Assembly: GCF_014656215.1 (NCBI RefSeq)
Contig: NZ_BNBZ01000010.1
Coordinates: forward strand, 124,001-188,000
Origin: Streptomyces zaomyceticus
Lineage (GTDB): Bacteria; Actinomycetota; Actinomycetes; Streptomycetales; Streptomycetaceae
Reading direction: 5' to 3'
Length of the DNA stretch: 64,000 bases
Of this stretch, positions 17,074 to 28,548 are shown in pieces. Position numbers and translations under genes: made by a program. Each line of letters starts with the position of its first letter. Positions within the stretch are counted from its first letter, which is position 1. The notes beneath the pieces are model-generated. The model searched no databases. It had not been told where the DNA came from and worked only from the letters and a program-made list of their open reading frames with translations.

Positions 17074-17389
17074 GAACCAACCTCTCTACTGTGTACGAAA
17101 CGGCTTCACCAGGGTTAGGGGAGGTCGCATCCGCAGCCGGGAAACCCGTCGGGTCCGTACGAGACGGGCCTGTCGGGCAGCCGCTCCCAGGTCTGGGCAC
17201 ATACGTGCAGCACGCGAACGACCCACCGCCGATCCCGGGATCCGGGTGGTGGTGGGTTGCCAGCGACACCTTCGAAGGTGCGCGACGCTCCTGGAAACCC
17301 CGCCCGAGGGCCGGGTCTCCGGCTGACTGTCCCGTTCTGGTGGTGCCGACCGGAGCCGGGCACGGGACGCAGCAATCCCGACCAGTGTA
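17074..17389 (-). promoter_or_regulatory. Candidate rpsD promoter and long leader
   Basis: The 457-base gap upstream of rpsD holds no convincing gene. A good minus-strand -10 box, TACACT, lies at 17384-17389 without a clear -35 box, and would give a leader of about 300 bases. The leader contains several self-complementary stretches, including the 14-base palindrome CACCTTCGAAGGTG at 17267-17280. The rest (17390-17530) shows nothing I can identify. Confidence 0.4.
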
Positions 17390-17530
17390 CCGGGTCCGCG
17401 GCGCACTCTCGCACGGGGTCCCTTGCCGGTGGACGGGGAACGGCGGAGGTGCCGGGCGAGGCCGGGCCGTCGCTTCCGGATCCTGCCCGACCCGCGCCGC
17501 CCGGATGGGACGACCGACAGGTGCGGCGCG

Positions 17531-18892
17531 TCAGCCGCCCTCGCCCTTCAGACGCTCGCGCACCCGGTCCACCACGTCCGCGTACCGCGCTTCCGCGCCG
17601 TAGCGGGTGGGGGCGTAGTACTGGCGGCCCCGGATCTCGTCCGGGGCGTACTGCTGGGCCGCGATGCCGCCCGGCACGTCGTGCGGGTAGACGTAGCCCT
17701 GCGCGTGGCCGAGCTTGGCCGCTCCCTTGTAGTGCCCGTCGCGCAGATGCGCCGGGACCGATCCCGCGAGGCCGTTCCGTACGTCCGCCAGGGCGGCGCC
17801 GATCGCGGTGGTCGCCGCGTTCGACTTCGGGGCCAGGGCGAGGGCGATGGTGGCGTGGCTCAGGGTGAGGGCCGCCTCGGGGAAACCGATCATGGCGACC
17901 GCCTGCGCGGCGGCGACGGCGATCGGCAGCGCGTTCGGATCGGCGAGTCCGATGTCCTCGCTCGCGGAGATCATCAGGCGGCGGGCGATGAACCGCGGGT
18001 CCTCCCCCGCCTCGATCATCCGCGCCAGGTAGTGCAGGGCCGCGTCCACGTCCGAGCCGCGGATCGACTTGATGAGCGCGCTGGCCACGTCGTAGTGCTG
18101 GTCGCCGTCCCGGTCGTACTTCACGGCCGCCCGGTCGACGGTCTCCTCGACCGTCTGCAGGCTGATCTCCGGCTCGCCCTTGGCGATGGCGGCGCCCGCG
18201 GCCGCCTCCAGGGCGGTCAGGGCGCGCCGGGCGTCGCCGCCGGCGACGCGCAGGAGGTGGGACTCGGCGTCCTCCGGCAGGGTCACGGCCCCGCCGAGTC
18301 CGCGCTCGCCGGTGAGGGCCCGCGCCATCAGCCCCCGCAGGTCCTCGTCGGTGAGCGGCTCCAGGGTGAGGAGCAGCGAGCGGGAGAGGAGCGGGGAGAT
18401 GATCGAGAAGTAGGGGTTCTCGGTGGTGGCGGCGATGAGCGTCACCCAGCGGTTCTCCACGGCGGGCAGCAGCGAGTCCTGCTGGGCCTTGGAGAAGCGG
18501 TGGATCTCGTCGAGGAAGAGGACGGTCTCCTTGCCGTAGCCGCCGACGGCGCGCCGGGCTCCGTCGATGACGGCCCGGACCTCCTTGACGCCCGCGGTGA
18601 TCGCCGACAGTTCCACGAAGCGCTTGTTGGTCGCCTTGGAGACGACGTACGCGAGGGTGGTCTTGCCGATGCCCGGCGGGCCCCAGAGGATCACCGAGGA
18701 GGCGCCGGCCGGGCCGCCGTCCCCGTCGCCCACGAGCCGGCGCAGCGGCGATCCGGGCTTGAGCAGGTGCTTCTGGCCCACCACCTCGTCGAGGGTGCGG
18801 GGGCGCATCCGGACGGCCAGCGGGCTGCTGGCCGGGTCCTTCTCCTGCCGGTCTTCGGCTGCTGCGGTAAAGAGGTCGGGCTCCACAGTCAT
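17531..18892 (-). CDS. rarA: Replication-associated recombination protein A (RarA/MgsA)
   Basis: 453-residue AAA+ ATPase acting at stalled replication forks, related to the clamp-loader and RuvB families. Motifs are Walker A WGPPGIGKTTLA, Walker B VLFLDEIHRFSKAQQD, the sensor segment LIAATTENPYFSI, arginine finger LLSRS, and the C-terminal tetramerisation region with PKSNAA and HLRDGHYKGAAKLGHAQGY. Length and order are typical. The start is ATG (MTVEPDLFTAAAED). Confidence 0.96.
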   Translation of the reverse strand: MTVEPDLFTAAAEDRQEKDPASSPLAVRMRPRTLDEVVGQKHLLKPGSPLRRLVGDGDGGPAGASSVILWGPPGIGKTTLAYVVSKATNKRFVELSAITAGVKEVRAVIDGARRAVGGYGKETVLFLDEIHRFSKAQQDSLLPAVENRWVTLIAATTENPYFSIISPLLSRSLLLTLEPLTDEDLRGLMARALTGERGLGGAVTLPEDAESHLLRVAGGDARRALTALEAAAGAAIAKGEPEISLQTVEETVDRAAVKYDRDGDQHYDVASALIKSIRGSDVDAALHYLARMIEAGEDPRFIARRLMISASEDIGLADPNALPIAVAAAQAVAMIGFPEAALTLSHATIALALAPKSNAATTAIGAALADVRNGLAGSVPAHLRDGHYKGAAKLGHAQGYVYPHDVPGGIAAQQYAPDEIRGRQYYAPTRYGAEARYADVVDRVRERLKGEGG

Positions 18893-18950
18893 GAAGCCTA
18901 GGTCACCGGTGTGACAGCGCGGCCGGCGCCGGCCGGTCCGGCGGCCGCCG

Positions 18951-19577
18951 TCAGCCGGTCCAGAAGTCCCACCAGCGGGTCAGGATCAGCATGCCGATGA
19001 TCCCGACGTGCAGGACGGGGAGGATCCAGGTGAACTCGTCGAAGAAGGTCCTGAGGCCACGGGGGGCGGGGATGACGCCGTGGCGGACGTTGTGCGAGGT
19101 CACGTACCAGAACATGACGATGGTGGCGACCCAGGCCAGGCAGCACCAGAGGCAGAGCGAGTTGATCTCGTACAGCGACTGGTACATCAGCCAGGTGCAG
19201 AATCCGACGCCGAAGAGGGTGCCGGCGTTGAGGCCGAGCCAGTACCAGCGGCGGTAGCGGGCCCCGGCCAGCAGAGCCAGGCCGATGGCGATCACCATGG
19301 CGTAGGTGACCAGGCCGAGCATCGGGTTGGGGAAGCCGAAGACCGAGGCCTGCTCGCTCTTCATGATGTTGCCGCAGGAGACGATCGGGTTGAGGCTGCA
19401 CCCGGGGACGAAGTTCGGGTCCTCCAGCAGCTTGAACTTGTCGATCGTGATGACCCAGGCGGCGAGCACTCCGGCCGCTCCGGTGATGACGAGCAGCCAG
19501 GCGAAGGCCCTGCTCGCCCCGATCGTGCCGTCGTCGTGCCGGCCGGACGTGGCCTCGTCCACCGCTGCCTTGCTCAT
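18951..19577 (-). CDS. Vitamin K epoxide reductase (VKOR) family membrane protein
   Basis: 208 residues with about five membrane helices. Bacterial VKOR homologues reoxidise DsbA-like proteins using a quinone. The loop cysteine pair (CSLNPIVSCGNIM) and the active-site CxxC in LCLWCCLAWV are present. The ATG at 19577 follows GGAAAAGGCGAC and is preferred over an upstream in-frame start at 19619. A DsbA-like protein is encoded at 57.1 kb and might be one of its partners (inference). Confidence 0.9.
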   Translation of the reverse strand: MSKAAVDEATSGRHDDGTIGASRAFAWLLVITGAAGVLAAWVITIDKFKLLEDPNFVPGCSLNPIVSCGNIMKSEQASVFGFPNPMLGLVTYAMVIAIGLALLAGARYRRWYWLGLNAGTLFGVGFCTWLMYQSLYEINSLCLWCCLAWVATIVMFWYVTSHNVRHGVIPAPRGLRTFFDEFTWILPVLHVGIIGMLILTRWWDFWTG

Positions 19578-19685
19578 GTCGCCTTTTCCCTCGCTCGCCG
19601 GCCTTGTGGGCACGGTCATTCTGCCGTACGGGCGACGGCGCCCACCGTTCGCCGGAGATAAGTGAGGGGCGCGTAAGGACCACGC

Positions 19686-19725
19686 GGAGGGGCCCGGACC
19701 ACGCGCGCGTGGTCCGGGCCCCTCC
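19686..19725. terminator. Strong terminator after hisS
   Basis: A 40-base perfect palindrome with arms of about 18 bp (GGAGGGGCCCGGACCACG and its complement), 15 bases beyond the hisS stop. The gene beyond it on the minus strand is the VKOR gene. Confidence 0.85.
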
Positions 19726-19739
19726 GTCCGTACGGTCCG

Positions 19740-21002
19740 TCAGGCCAGCTTGGCCCGCACCGCGTCCAGCAGCTCCTCCACGGCGACCGCCTGCTGCTCG
19801 CCGGACTCCATGTCCTTGAGCTGGACGACACCCTCGGCGAGGTCGCGCTCACCGGCGACGACGGCGAGGCGGGCGCCCGAGCGGTTGGCGTCCTTCATCG
19901 CGCCCTTGAGGCCCTTCCCGCCGAACGAGAAGTCCGCGGAGACGCCCTCCCTGCGCAGCTCGGTGACCTTGCCGAAGAGGACGCGACGCGCCTCCTCGCC
20001 GATGGCCACCGCGAAGACGCTGGTGACGGCCGGGAGGTCGAGCTCGACGCCCTCCGCCTCCAGGGCGAGGACCGTGCGGTCCACACCGAGCGCCCAGCCC
20101 ACGGACGGCAGCGCGGGGCCGCCGATCATCTCGGAGAGGCCGTCGTAGCGGCCGCCGCCGCCGACCGCCGACTGCGAGCCGAGACCGCCGTGGACGAACT
20201 CGAAGGTCGTGCGGGTGTAGTAGTCCAGGCCGCGCACCAGCTTGGCGTCGTCCTCGAAGGTCACGCCCGCCGCGGTGATCAGGGCGCGCACCTCCTCGTG
20301 GTACGTCTTGCACGCGTCGCACAGGTAGTCGCGCAGCAGCGGGGCGCCGTCGAGCTGCTTCTGCACGGACTCGCGCTTGTCGTCGAGGACGCGCAGCGGG
20401 TTGATCTCGGCGCGGCGCAGGGTCTCCTCGTCGAGGTCGAGCCCGCGCAGGAAGGTCTGGAGCGCCTCGCGGTAGACGGGACGGCACTCCTTGTCGCCCA
20501 GCGAGTTGAGCAGGATGCGGAAGTTCCGCAGCCCGAGGGAGCGGTACGCCTGGTCGGCCAGGATGATCAGCTCGGCGTCGAGGGCCGGGTCCTCGGAGCC
20601 GATCGCCTCGGCACCGACCTGGGAGAAGTGGCGGTAGCGGCCCGCCTGGGCCCGCTCGTAGCGGTAGTACGAGCCGGAGTACCAGAGCTTCACCGGCAGG
20701 TTGCCCTGCTTGTGCAGGTTGGCCTGGAGCGCCGCACGCAGCACGGACGCGGTGCCCTCGGGGCGGAGGGCGAGGTGGTCGTTGCCCTTCGTGGTGAGGG
20801 TGTACATCTCCTTGGTCACGATGTCGGTGGACTCACCGACACCGCGGGAGAACAGCTCGACGTTCTCGAAACCGGGCGTCTCGATGTAGCCGTAGCCGGA
20901 GTTCCTCAGCGGCGTGGAGATCGCGTCCCGGACCGCCAGGAACGTGGCGGAGCGGGGCGGGGTCAGGTCGTACGTGCCCTTGGGGGCCTGAAAGGTGCTC
21001 AC
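19740..21002 (-). CDS. hisS: Histidyl-tRNA synthetase
   Basis: It charges tRNA-His. The 420-residue class IIa enzyme has motif 2 YRYERAQAGRYRHFSQVGAE, the histidine A and B motifs LVRGLDYYTRTTFE and SVGGGGRYDGL-like (here AVGGGGRYDGL), and an anticodon-binding C-terminal domain. The GTG start (VSTFQAPKGTYDL) lies 10 bases after the stop of the metallo-hydrolase gene, so the two are probably one operon. Confidence 0.97.
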   Translation of the reverse strand: MSTFQAPKGTYDLTPPRSATFLAVRDAISTPLRNSGYGYIETPGFENVELFSRGVGESTDIVTKEMYTLTTKGNDHLALRPEGTASVLRAALQANLHKQGNLPVKLWYSGSYYRYERAQAGRYRHFSQVGAEAIGSEDPALDAELIILADQAYRSLGLRNFRILLNSLGDKECRPVYREALQTFLRGLDLDEETLRRAEINPLRVLDDKRESVQKQLDGAPLLRDYLCDACKTYHEEVRALITAAGVTFEDDAKLVRGLDYYTRTTFEFVHGGLGSQSAVGGGGRYDGLSEMIGGPALPSVGWALGVDRTVLALEAEGVELDLPAVTSVFAVAIGEEARRVLFGKVTELRREGVSADFSFGGKGLKGAMKDANRSGARLAVVAGERDLAEGVVQLKDMESGEQQAVAVEELLDAVRAKLA

Positions 21003-21012
21003 GAAAGTCTCG

Positions 21013-21720
21013 TCACATTCCTCGTCGGGGAGCCTTCGTGCTCCCGAGGCCGGCGGCCACGTCCCGCAGATAGGGGTTCGTGGCGCGCTCCTGGCCGATG
21101 GTCGTCTGGGGACCGTGTCCCGACAGCACCACGGTCGAGTTGTCGAGCGGCAGGCACACACGGGCCAGCGAAGCGAGCATCTCGTCCATGTCACCGCCGG
21201 GAAGGTCGGTGCGTCCGACGGAGCCGGCGAACAGCAGGTCCCCGGAGAAGAACACGGAGGGGATCTCCGTGGTCTCCGGCATCCTGAAGGTCACCGACCC
21301 CTTGGTATGACCGGGCGCGTGGGCGACGGAGAAGTCCAGACCGGCCAGCTTCAGCTCGGCGCCGTCGGTGAGTTCTCGCACGTCGTCGGGCTCTCCCACG
21401 GTCAGCTCGCCCATGAGGGGCATCCCGATGGAGCGGCCGAGGGCCTTCTCCGGGTCGCTCATCATGTAGCGGTCGGACGGGTGGATCCACGCGGGGACGT
21501 CATGGGCGCCGCACACCGGGACGACGGAGGCGACGTGGTCGATGTGTCCATGGGTGAGGACGACGGCGACGGGCTTGAGCCGATGCTTCTTCAGCGTCTC
21601 CTCGACACCCTGGGCGGCCTGGTGGCCCGGGTCGATGATGACGCACTCCTCGCCTGCGGCGGGGGCGACCAGATAGCAGTTGGTCCCCCAGGCCCCGGCG
21701 GGGAACCCGGCAATCAGCAC
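21013..21720 (-). CDS. Metallo-beta-lactamase-fold hydrolase, glyoxalase II-like
   Basis: 235 residues with the dinuclear zinc motif THGHIDH, then APGHTKGS and FSGDLLFAGSVGRTDLPGG, and the closing LSGHGPQT. This pattern is typical of the glyoxalase II-like subgroup that cleaves thioesters, but the substrate is not proved by sequence. It is placed directly upstream of hisS, an arrangement common in actinobacteria. Cytoplasmic; no signal peptide. Confidence 0.9.
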   Translation of the reverse strand: MLIAGFPAGAWGTNCYLVAPAAGEECVIIDPGHQAAQGVEETLKKHRLKPVAVVLTHGHIDHVASVVPVCGAHDVPAWIHPSDRYMMSDPEKALGRSIGMPLMGELTVGEPDDVRELTDGAELKLAGLDFSVAHAPGHTKGSVTFRMPETTEIPSVFFSGDLLFAGSVGRTDLPGGDMDEMLASLARVCLPLDNSTVVLSGHGPQTTIGQERATNPYLRDVAAGLGSTKAPRRGM

Positions 21721-21798
21721 GTTCGTCCTTAGATGTCGTCCGGCAGGGGGCCGCGGAATTCGCGGAACTCGCAGAAAACACGGAATGCGGCAGATCAG

Positions 21799-21829
21799 AG
21801 CCTACCGGCGGTGCCGGTTCCACAGCCAA
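21799..21829 (-). promoter_or_regulatory. Candidate promoter for the metallo-hydrolase/hisS operon
   Basis: Minus-strand TTGGCT (21824-21829), a 19-base spacer, and TAGGCT (21799-21804), about 80 bases before the ATG. It lies in the 172-base divergent gap shared with the cyclophilin gene. Confidence 0.35.
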
Positions 21830-21892
21830 CCCGTATACGGTACGGGCACACCCGGCCAGGACAGGAACAGACGAGCGACAGGAGCGGAACCG

Positions 21893-22687
21893 GTGGTCAC
21901 CAGCGATCAGCGGCGGCGGCAGCTTGCCAGGGAGAAGTACGCGCGGCAGCAGCAGCGGCGGGAGGAGAACCGGCGCAAGGCGAAGCGCCGCAACACCGTC
22001 GTCGCGGCCGCCCTCGCGGTGGTCCTCGCGGCGGGCGGCGCGGTGTACGCGTCCGTGGCACTGACGGACGACGGCTCGGACAAGGGCTCGGACAACGCCG
22101 CGAGCGGCTCGCCCACCCCGACGCCCTCGCAGAGCGAGTCGGCGAACCCGGAGCCGAAGCTGTCGGTGGACGCGAAGGCCTCGTACGCCATGGCGCTCAG
22201 GACGAACGAGGGCGACGTCACGATCACCATGGACGCGGCGAAGACCCCGCGCACGGTGAACTCCTTCTCGCACCTCGCCGCGAAGAAGTACTTCGACGGG
22301 ACGAAGTGCCACCGGCTCACCACCAAGGGCATCTTCGTGCTCCAGTGCGGTGACCCGAAGGGCGACGGCACCGGCGGCCCGGGCTACACCATCCCGGACG
22401 AGAACCTGGGCGCGCTCGGCAAGGCGGGCGCGGACGGCACGGTGACCTACCCGGCCGGCACCGTCGCCATGGCCAACACCGGGCAGCCGGGCAGCGGCGG
22501 CTCGCAGTTCTTCCTCGTCTACAAGGACACCAAGCTGCCGCCGAGCTACACGCCGTTCGGGAAGATCGACGCGGCCGGCCTCGAGGTGGTCGAGAAGGTG
22601 GCCGGGGCCGGGGTCACCGGCGGTGCCACCGACGGCGCCCCGAAGAAGGCCGTCACCATCGAGAAGGCGACCGTCACGAAGAAGTGA
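21893..22687 (+). CDS. Membrane-anchored peptidyl-prolyl cis-trans isomerase, cyclophilin type
   Basis: 264 residues. A highly basic N-terminus (QLAREKYARQQQRREENRRKAKRR) precedes a single transmembrane helix (about 34-55), a Ser/Asp-rich linker, and a cyclophilin domain (about 95-260) with SFSHLAAKKYFDGTKCHRL and ANTGQPGSGGSQFFLVY. This suggests an extracytoplasmic foldase acting on secreted proteins. The GTG start follows AGGAGCGG. Divergent from the metallo-hydrolase gene. Confidence 0.92.
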   Translation: MVTSDQRRRQLAREKYARQQQRREENRRKAKRRNTVVAAALAVVLAAGGAVYASVALTDDGSDKGSDNAASGSPTPTPSQSESANPEPKLSVDAKASYAMALRTNEGDVTITMDAAKTPRTVNSFSHLAAKKYFDGTKCHRLTTKGIFVLQCGDPKGDGTGGPGYTIPDENLGALGKAGADGTVTYPAGTVAMANTGQPGSGGSQFFLVYKDTKLPPSYTPFGKIDAAGLEVVEKVAGAGVTGGATDGAPKKAVTIEKATVTKK

Positions 22688-22762
22688 GCCGGACGTCCGC
22701 ACCCACGCCCGACCGTCGAATCTCGGTCGCGCTGAGTGCGGACAGCCGGGCCGCCGTTCGCC

Positions 22763-22768
22763 TAGATT
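22763..22768 (+). promoter_or_regulatory. Candidate -10 box for the DUF349 gene
   Basis: TAGATT stands in a GC-rich 200-base gap about 120 bases before the start. No clear -35 box was found. Confidence 0.3.
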
Positions 22769-22887
22769 GGCGTTGTGCAGCGTTGGGCCGTCGGCCGCGC
22801 TGCGGAAGGCGGGCGAGGCCCGCCGGGAAACTGTGGACGATGCCCGGGGGGTACGACCCCGCGACGGCATCATGGTGAGGAGGCGCT

Positions 22888-24117
22888 GTGAGCAGCGACC
22901 CGTGGGGCCGCGTCGACGAGACGGGCACCGTGTACGTGCGGACGGCCGAGGGCGAGAAGGTCGTCGGATCGTGGCAGGCCGGCACCCCTGAGGAGGCCCT
23001 GGCCTACTTCGAGCGCAAGTACGAGGGCTTGGTTGTCGAGATCGGCCTCCTCGAGAAGCGGGTGAGGACCACCGACCTCTCGGCGAAGGACGCCACCGCG
23101 GCGATCGAGCACATCCGCCAGCAGATCGACGAGCACCACGCCGTCGGTGACCTGGCCGCGCTCGCGACCCGTCTCGACAAGCTCGTCGAGACGGTCGACT
23201 CGCGCCGCGAGGAGCGCAAGGCCCAGAAGGCCAAGCAGACCGACGAGGCGCGCGTCGCCAAGGAGAAGCTCGTCACCGAGGCCGAGGAGCTGGCCCAGAG
23301 CGAGCAGTGGCGCTCCGCCGGCGAGCGGCTGCGGGCGCTCGTCGACACCTGGAAGGGCCTCCCCCGGCTCGACCGCAAGTCCGACGACGAGCTGTGGCAC
23401 CGCTTCTCGCACGCCCGTTCGGCGTTCTCGAAGCGCCGCAAGGCCCACTTCGCCTCGCTGGACGCCCAGCGTGAGGACGCCCGCAAGGCCAAGGAGCGTC
23501 TGGTCGCCGAGGCGGAGTCGCTGTCGAACTCCACCGACTGGGGCACCACGGCGGCCCGCTACCGCGACCTCATGGCGGAGTGGAAGGCGGCCGGCCGCGC
23601 CCAGCGCGAGCACGAGGACGATCTGTGGAACCGCTTCCGCGGCGCCCAGGACGTCTTCTTCGCGGCGCGCGGCGAGGTCTTCGCCGAGCGGGACGCGGAG
23701 CAGACCGAGAACCTCAAGCTGAAGGAGGAGCTCGCGACCGAGGCCGAGAAGCTGCTGCCGGTGTCGGACCTGAAGGCGGCGCGTGCGGCCTTCCGTTCCC
23801 TCAACGAGCGGTGGGAGGCCGTCGGCCACGTCCCGCGTGACGCCCGCCCCAAGGTCGAGGGCCGGATGCACACGGTGGAGCGGGCGATCCAGGAGGCCGA
23901 GGAGTCGGAGTGGCGCCGGACGAACCCGGAGGCGCGTGCGCGTGCCGCCGGTCTCACCGGTCAGCTCCAGGACGCGGTCGAGAAGTTGCGCAAGCAGATC
24001 GACGCGGCCCGCGCGGCGGGCAACGACGCCAAGGCCGACAAGCTGGCCCGTGAGCTGGAGGGCCGTCAGGCCCTGCTCGACCAGGCGCTGAAGGGCCTGG
24101 AGGAGTTCGGCGGCTGA
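22888..24117 (+). CDS. DUF349 repeat protein
   Basis: 409 residues, almost entirely charged alpha helix, with repeats of the DUF349 unit (EELAQSEQWRSAGERLRALVDTWKGL, ESLSNSTDWGTTAARYRDLMAEWKAAG, LKAARAAFRSLNERWEAVG), each ending in a Trp-centred motif. The C-terminus is coiled coil. Cytoplasmic, acidic, no enzyme motif. The family is widespread in actinobacteria near relA; its function is unclear. The GTG start follows GAGGCGCT. Confidence 0.88.
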   Translation: MSSDPWGRVDETGTVYVRTAEGEKVVGSWQAGTPEEALAYFERKYEGLVVEIGLLEKRVRTTDLSAKDATAAIEHIRQQIDEHHAVGDLAALATRLDKLVETVDSRREERKAQKAKQTDEARVAKEKLVTEAEELAQSEQWRSAGERLRALVDTWKGLPRLDRKSDDELWHRFSHARSAFSKRRKAHFASLDAQREDARKAKERLVAEAESLSNSTDWGTTAARYRDLMAEWKAAGRAQREHEDDLWNRFRGAQDVFFAARGEVFAERDAEQTENLKLKEELATEAEKLLPVSDLKAARAAFRSLNERWEAVGHVPRDARPKVEGRMHTVERAIQEAEESEWRRTNPEARARAAGLTGQLQDAVEKLRKQIDAARAAGNDAKADKLARELEGRQALLDQALKGLEEFGG

Positions 24118-24132
24118 TCCCCCGCCCGACCG

Positions 24133-24177
24133 TACGAGGAAGGCCCCCCGGCGCACTGCCGGGGGGCCTTCCTCGTA
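24133..24177. terminator. Bidirectional terminator between the DUF349 gene and relA
   Basis: 20-bp perfect stem (24133-24152 with 24158-24177) and a 5-base loop, between convergent genes. It serves both strands. Confidence 0.9.
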
Positions 24178-24215
24178 GGTGCCGTACGGCGTGGTCCGTG
24201 CCGTACGGCGTCGCG

Positions 24216-26693
<2,478 letters not shown>

Positions 26694-26767
26694 GAGCGCT
26701 CCTCTGGGGTCCCCCCGGACGGAGTCTGGGGGAGGTACCGGGTCCCCCGGTCAGGCCCGGAAAGGCC

Positions 26768-26797
26768 ATGGTATCGAGCCCTGACACGCACTGCTCA
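26768..26797 (-). promoter_or_regulatory. Candidate relA promoter
   Basis: Minus strand TGAGCA (26792-26797), an 18-base spacer, and TACCAT (26768-26773), about 75 bases before the TTG start. The -35 box is weak. Confidence 0.4.
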
Positions 26798-26879
26798 CGC
26801 GGCCGGGGGCCGGGCACGGGCCCGACGCGGACGCGACGCGCCCCTCGGGCCCCGGACCGGGACACTCCGGAAAAACCGA

Positions 26880-26912
26880 CGGGGCGCCCCGGGGATTCCC
26901 CGGAGCGCCCCG
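26880..26912 (-). terminator. Terminator after apt
   Basis: Near-perfect hairpin with 15-base arms and one mismatch (GGGGCGCCCCGGGG side, short TTC loop), about 20 bases beyond the apt stop. It would separate the secDF-apt transcript from relA. Confidence 0.7.
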
Positions 26913-26931
26913 TGCGGGGTGAAGCCCGATG

Positions 26932-27483
26932 TCAGACGGTGATCAGCGCCGTGAGCGGAGCGCCGTTCAGGGCGGGCTCCAGCCGGGCGCGGCCCGGCAG
27001 GAAGCCCAGTTCCATGAGGACCGCGACGCCCGCGACCTCGGCGCCCGCCCGGCGGATGAGCTCGATGGAGGCCTCGGCCGTGCCACCGGTGGCGAGGACG
27101 TCGTCGATGACCATGACGCGGTCGCCCGCGACCAGGTCCTCGGCGTGCACCTCGATCTCGGCGGTGCCGTACTCCAGCTCGTACGCCTGGCTGAGCGTGG
27201 CTCCGGGGAGCTTGCCGGCCTTGCGGACCGGGATGAAGCCCAGGCCCGCGCGGACGGCCACCGGGGCGGCCAGGATGAAGCCGCGCGCCTCCAGGCCGAC
27301 GATCTTCGTCGCGCCGTGCGCGGAGCACAGCCCGGCGAGGGCGTCGGTGAGCGCCGTGAACGCCTCCGGGTCCGCGAGCAGCGGCGTGATGTCCTTGAAC
27401 AGCACGCCAGGCTTCGGGTAGTCCGGTACGTCGCGGATACGGCTGAGCAGGAGGTCGGTGACGCCCTGGGCCTCGGCGGTCAT
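26932..27483 (-). CDS. apt: Adenine phosphoribosyltransferase
   Basis: It salvages adenine to AMP using PRPP. 183 residues with FKDITPLL, GLEARGFILAAPVA and the PRPP loop VMVIDDVLATGGTAEA. The ATG overlaps the secF stop as ATGA. The order secD-secF-apt-relA is conserved in actinobacteria and links purine salvage with (p)ppGpp metabolism. Confidence 0.96.
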   Translation of the reverse strand: MTAEAQGVTDLLLSRIRDVPDYPKPGVLFKDITPLLADPEAFTALTDALAGLCSAHGATKIVGLEARGFILAAPVAVRAGLGFIPVRKAGKLPGATLSQAYELEYGTAEIEVHAEDLVAGDRVMVIDDVLATGGTAEASIELIRRAGAEVAGVAVLMELGFLPGRARLEPALNGAPLTALITV

Positions 27484-28547
27484 CCTCGGTGCTCCGGGGC
27501 GCGGCCCCGACGGCTCGCCCGGGGACCGACGACGGCGGTCTCCGGCGCGTCCGGACCGTCGAACGACTCGCCCTTGGCGGCCTCACCGGCCCGCTTGGCC
27601 ATGATGCGCTTCTTGAGTGCCCTGATCGCCGGCTCGCGCTCCTTGAGGTCGGCGACGAGCGGGGTGGCGATGAAGATCGAGGAGTACGCACCGGCGGCGA
27701 GACCGACGAACAGCGACAGCGAGATGTCGTTGAGCATGCCGGCGCCGAGGACGCCACCACCGATGAAGAGCAGGCCGGCGACCGGCAGCAGCGCGACGAC
27801 GGTGGTGTTGATCGAACGGACCAGCGTGCCGTTGATCGAGCGGTTGGCCAGCTCGCTGTACGTGAAGCGGGTCTGCTTCGTGATGTCCTTCGTCTGTTCC
27901 TTGAGGGAGTCGAAGACGACGACTGTGTCGTACAGCGAATAACCGAGGATCGTCAGCAGACCGATGACCGTACCGACGGTGACCTCGAAGCCGACCAGCG
28001 AGTAGATGCCGACCGTGATCGTGAGGTCGTGGATCAGCGCGATGAGCGCCGCGACCGCCATTCTCCACTCGAAGGCGATGGCCAGATAGATCACCACGAG
28101 GATCATGAAGACCCCCAGACCGGTCCAGGCCTTGGTGGCGATCTGCTCACCCCAGCTGGGACCGACGAGCTCCGCCGCGATCTTGTCCTCGGCGACGTTC
28201 AGGTCCTTGGCGAGCTCCGTCCGGACCTTGTCGGACTGGGCGGTGTCGAGGCCGCCGACCTGGATGCGCAGGGAGCCGTTGCCGAGCTGCTGGACGATCG
28301 CGTCGTGGCCGGAGGCCTCTTCCGCGTACTCCTGCGCCTGGCTGACGGAGACTTCCGACTTCGGGGTGGTGAAGACCGCGCCGCCCTGGAACTCGATGCC
28401 CATGTTGAGGCCGCGGACGGCCAGGGCGACGATGGCGGTGATGGTGATCAGGATGGACAGGCCATACCAGATCTTGCGGTTGCCGATGAAGTCGTAGCCG
28501 ACCTCACCGCGGTGGAGCCGGGCGCCGAGATCGCCGAGCTTCGACAT
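27480..28547 (-). CDS. secF: Protein translocase subunit SecF
   Basis: Partner of SecD in using the proton gradient to complete Sec export. 355 residues, six membrane helices, with the first periplasmic-type domain after MGIEFQGGAVF and the conserved GYSLYDTVVVFDSLKEQ. The ATG (MSKLGDLGARLHRGEVG) is one base after the secD stop. The C-terminal tail is basic and Arg-rich. The stop overlaps the apt start. Confidence 0.96.
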   Translation of the reverse strand: MSKLGDLGARLHRGEVGYDFIGNRKIWYGLSILITITAIVALAVRGLNMGIEFQGGAVFTTPKSEVSVSQAQEYAEEASGHDAIVQQLGNGSLRIQVGGLDTAQSDKVRTELAKDLNVAEDKIAAELVGPSWGEQIATKAWTGLGVFMILVVIYLAIAFEWRMAVAALIALIHDLTITVGIYSLVGFEVTVGTVIGLLTILGYSLYDTVVVFDSLKEQTKDITKQTRFTYSELANRSINGTLVRSINTTVVALLPVAGLLFIGGGVLGAGMLNDISLSLFVGLAAGAYSSIFIATPLVADLKEREPAIRALKKRIMAKRAGEAAKGESFDGPDAPETAVVGPRASRRGRAPEHRG

Positions 28548-28548
28548 C

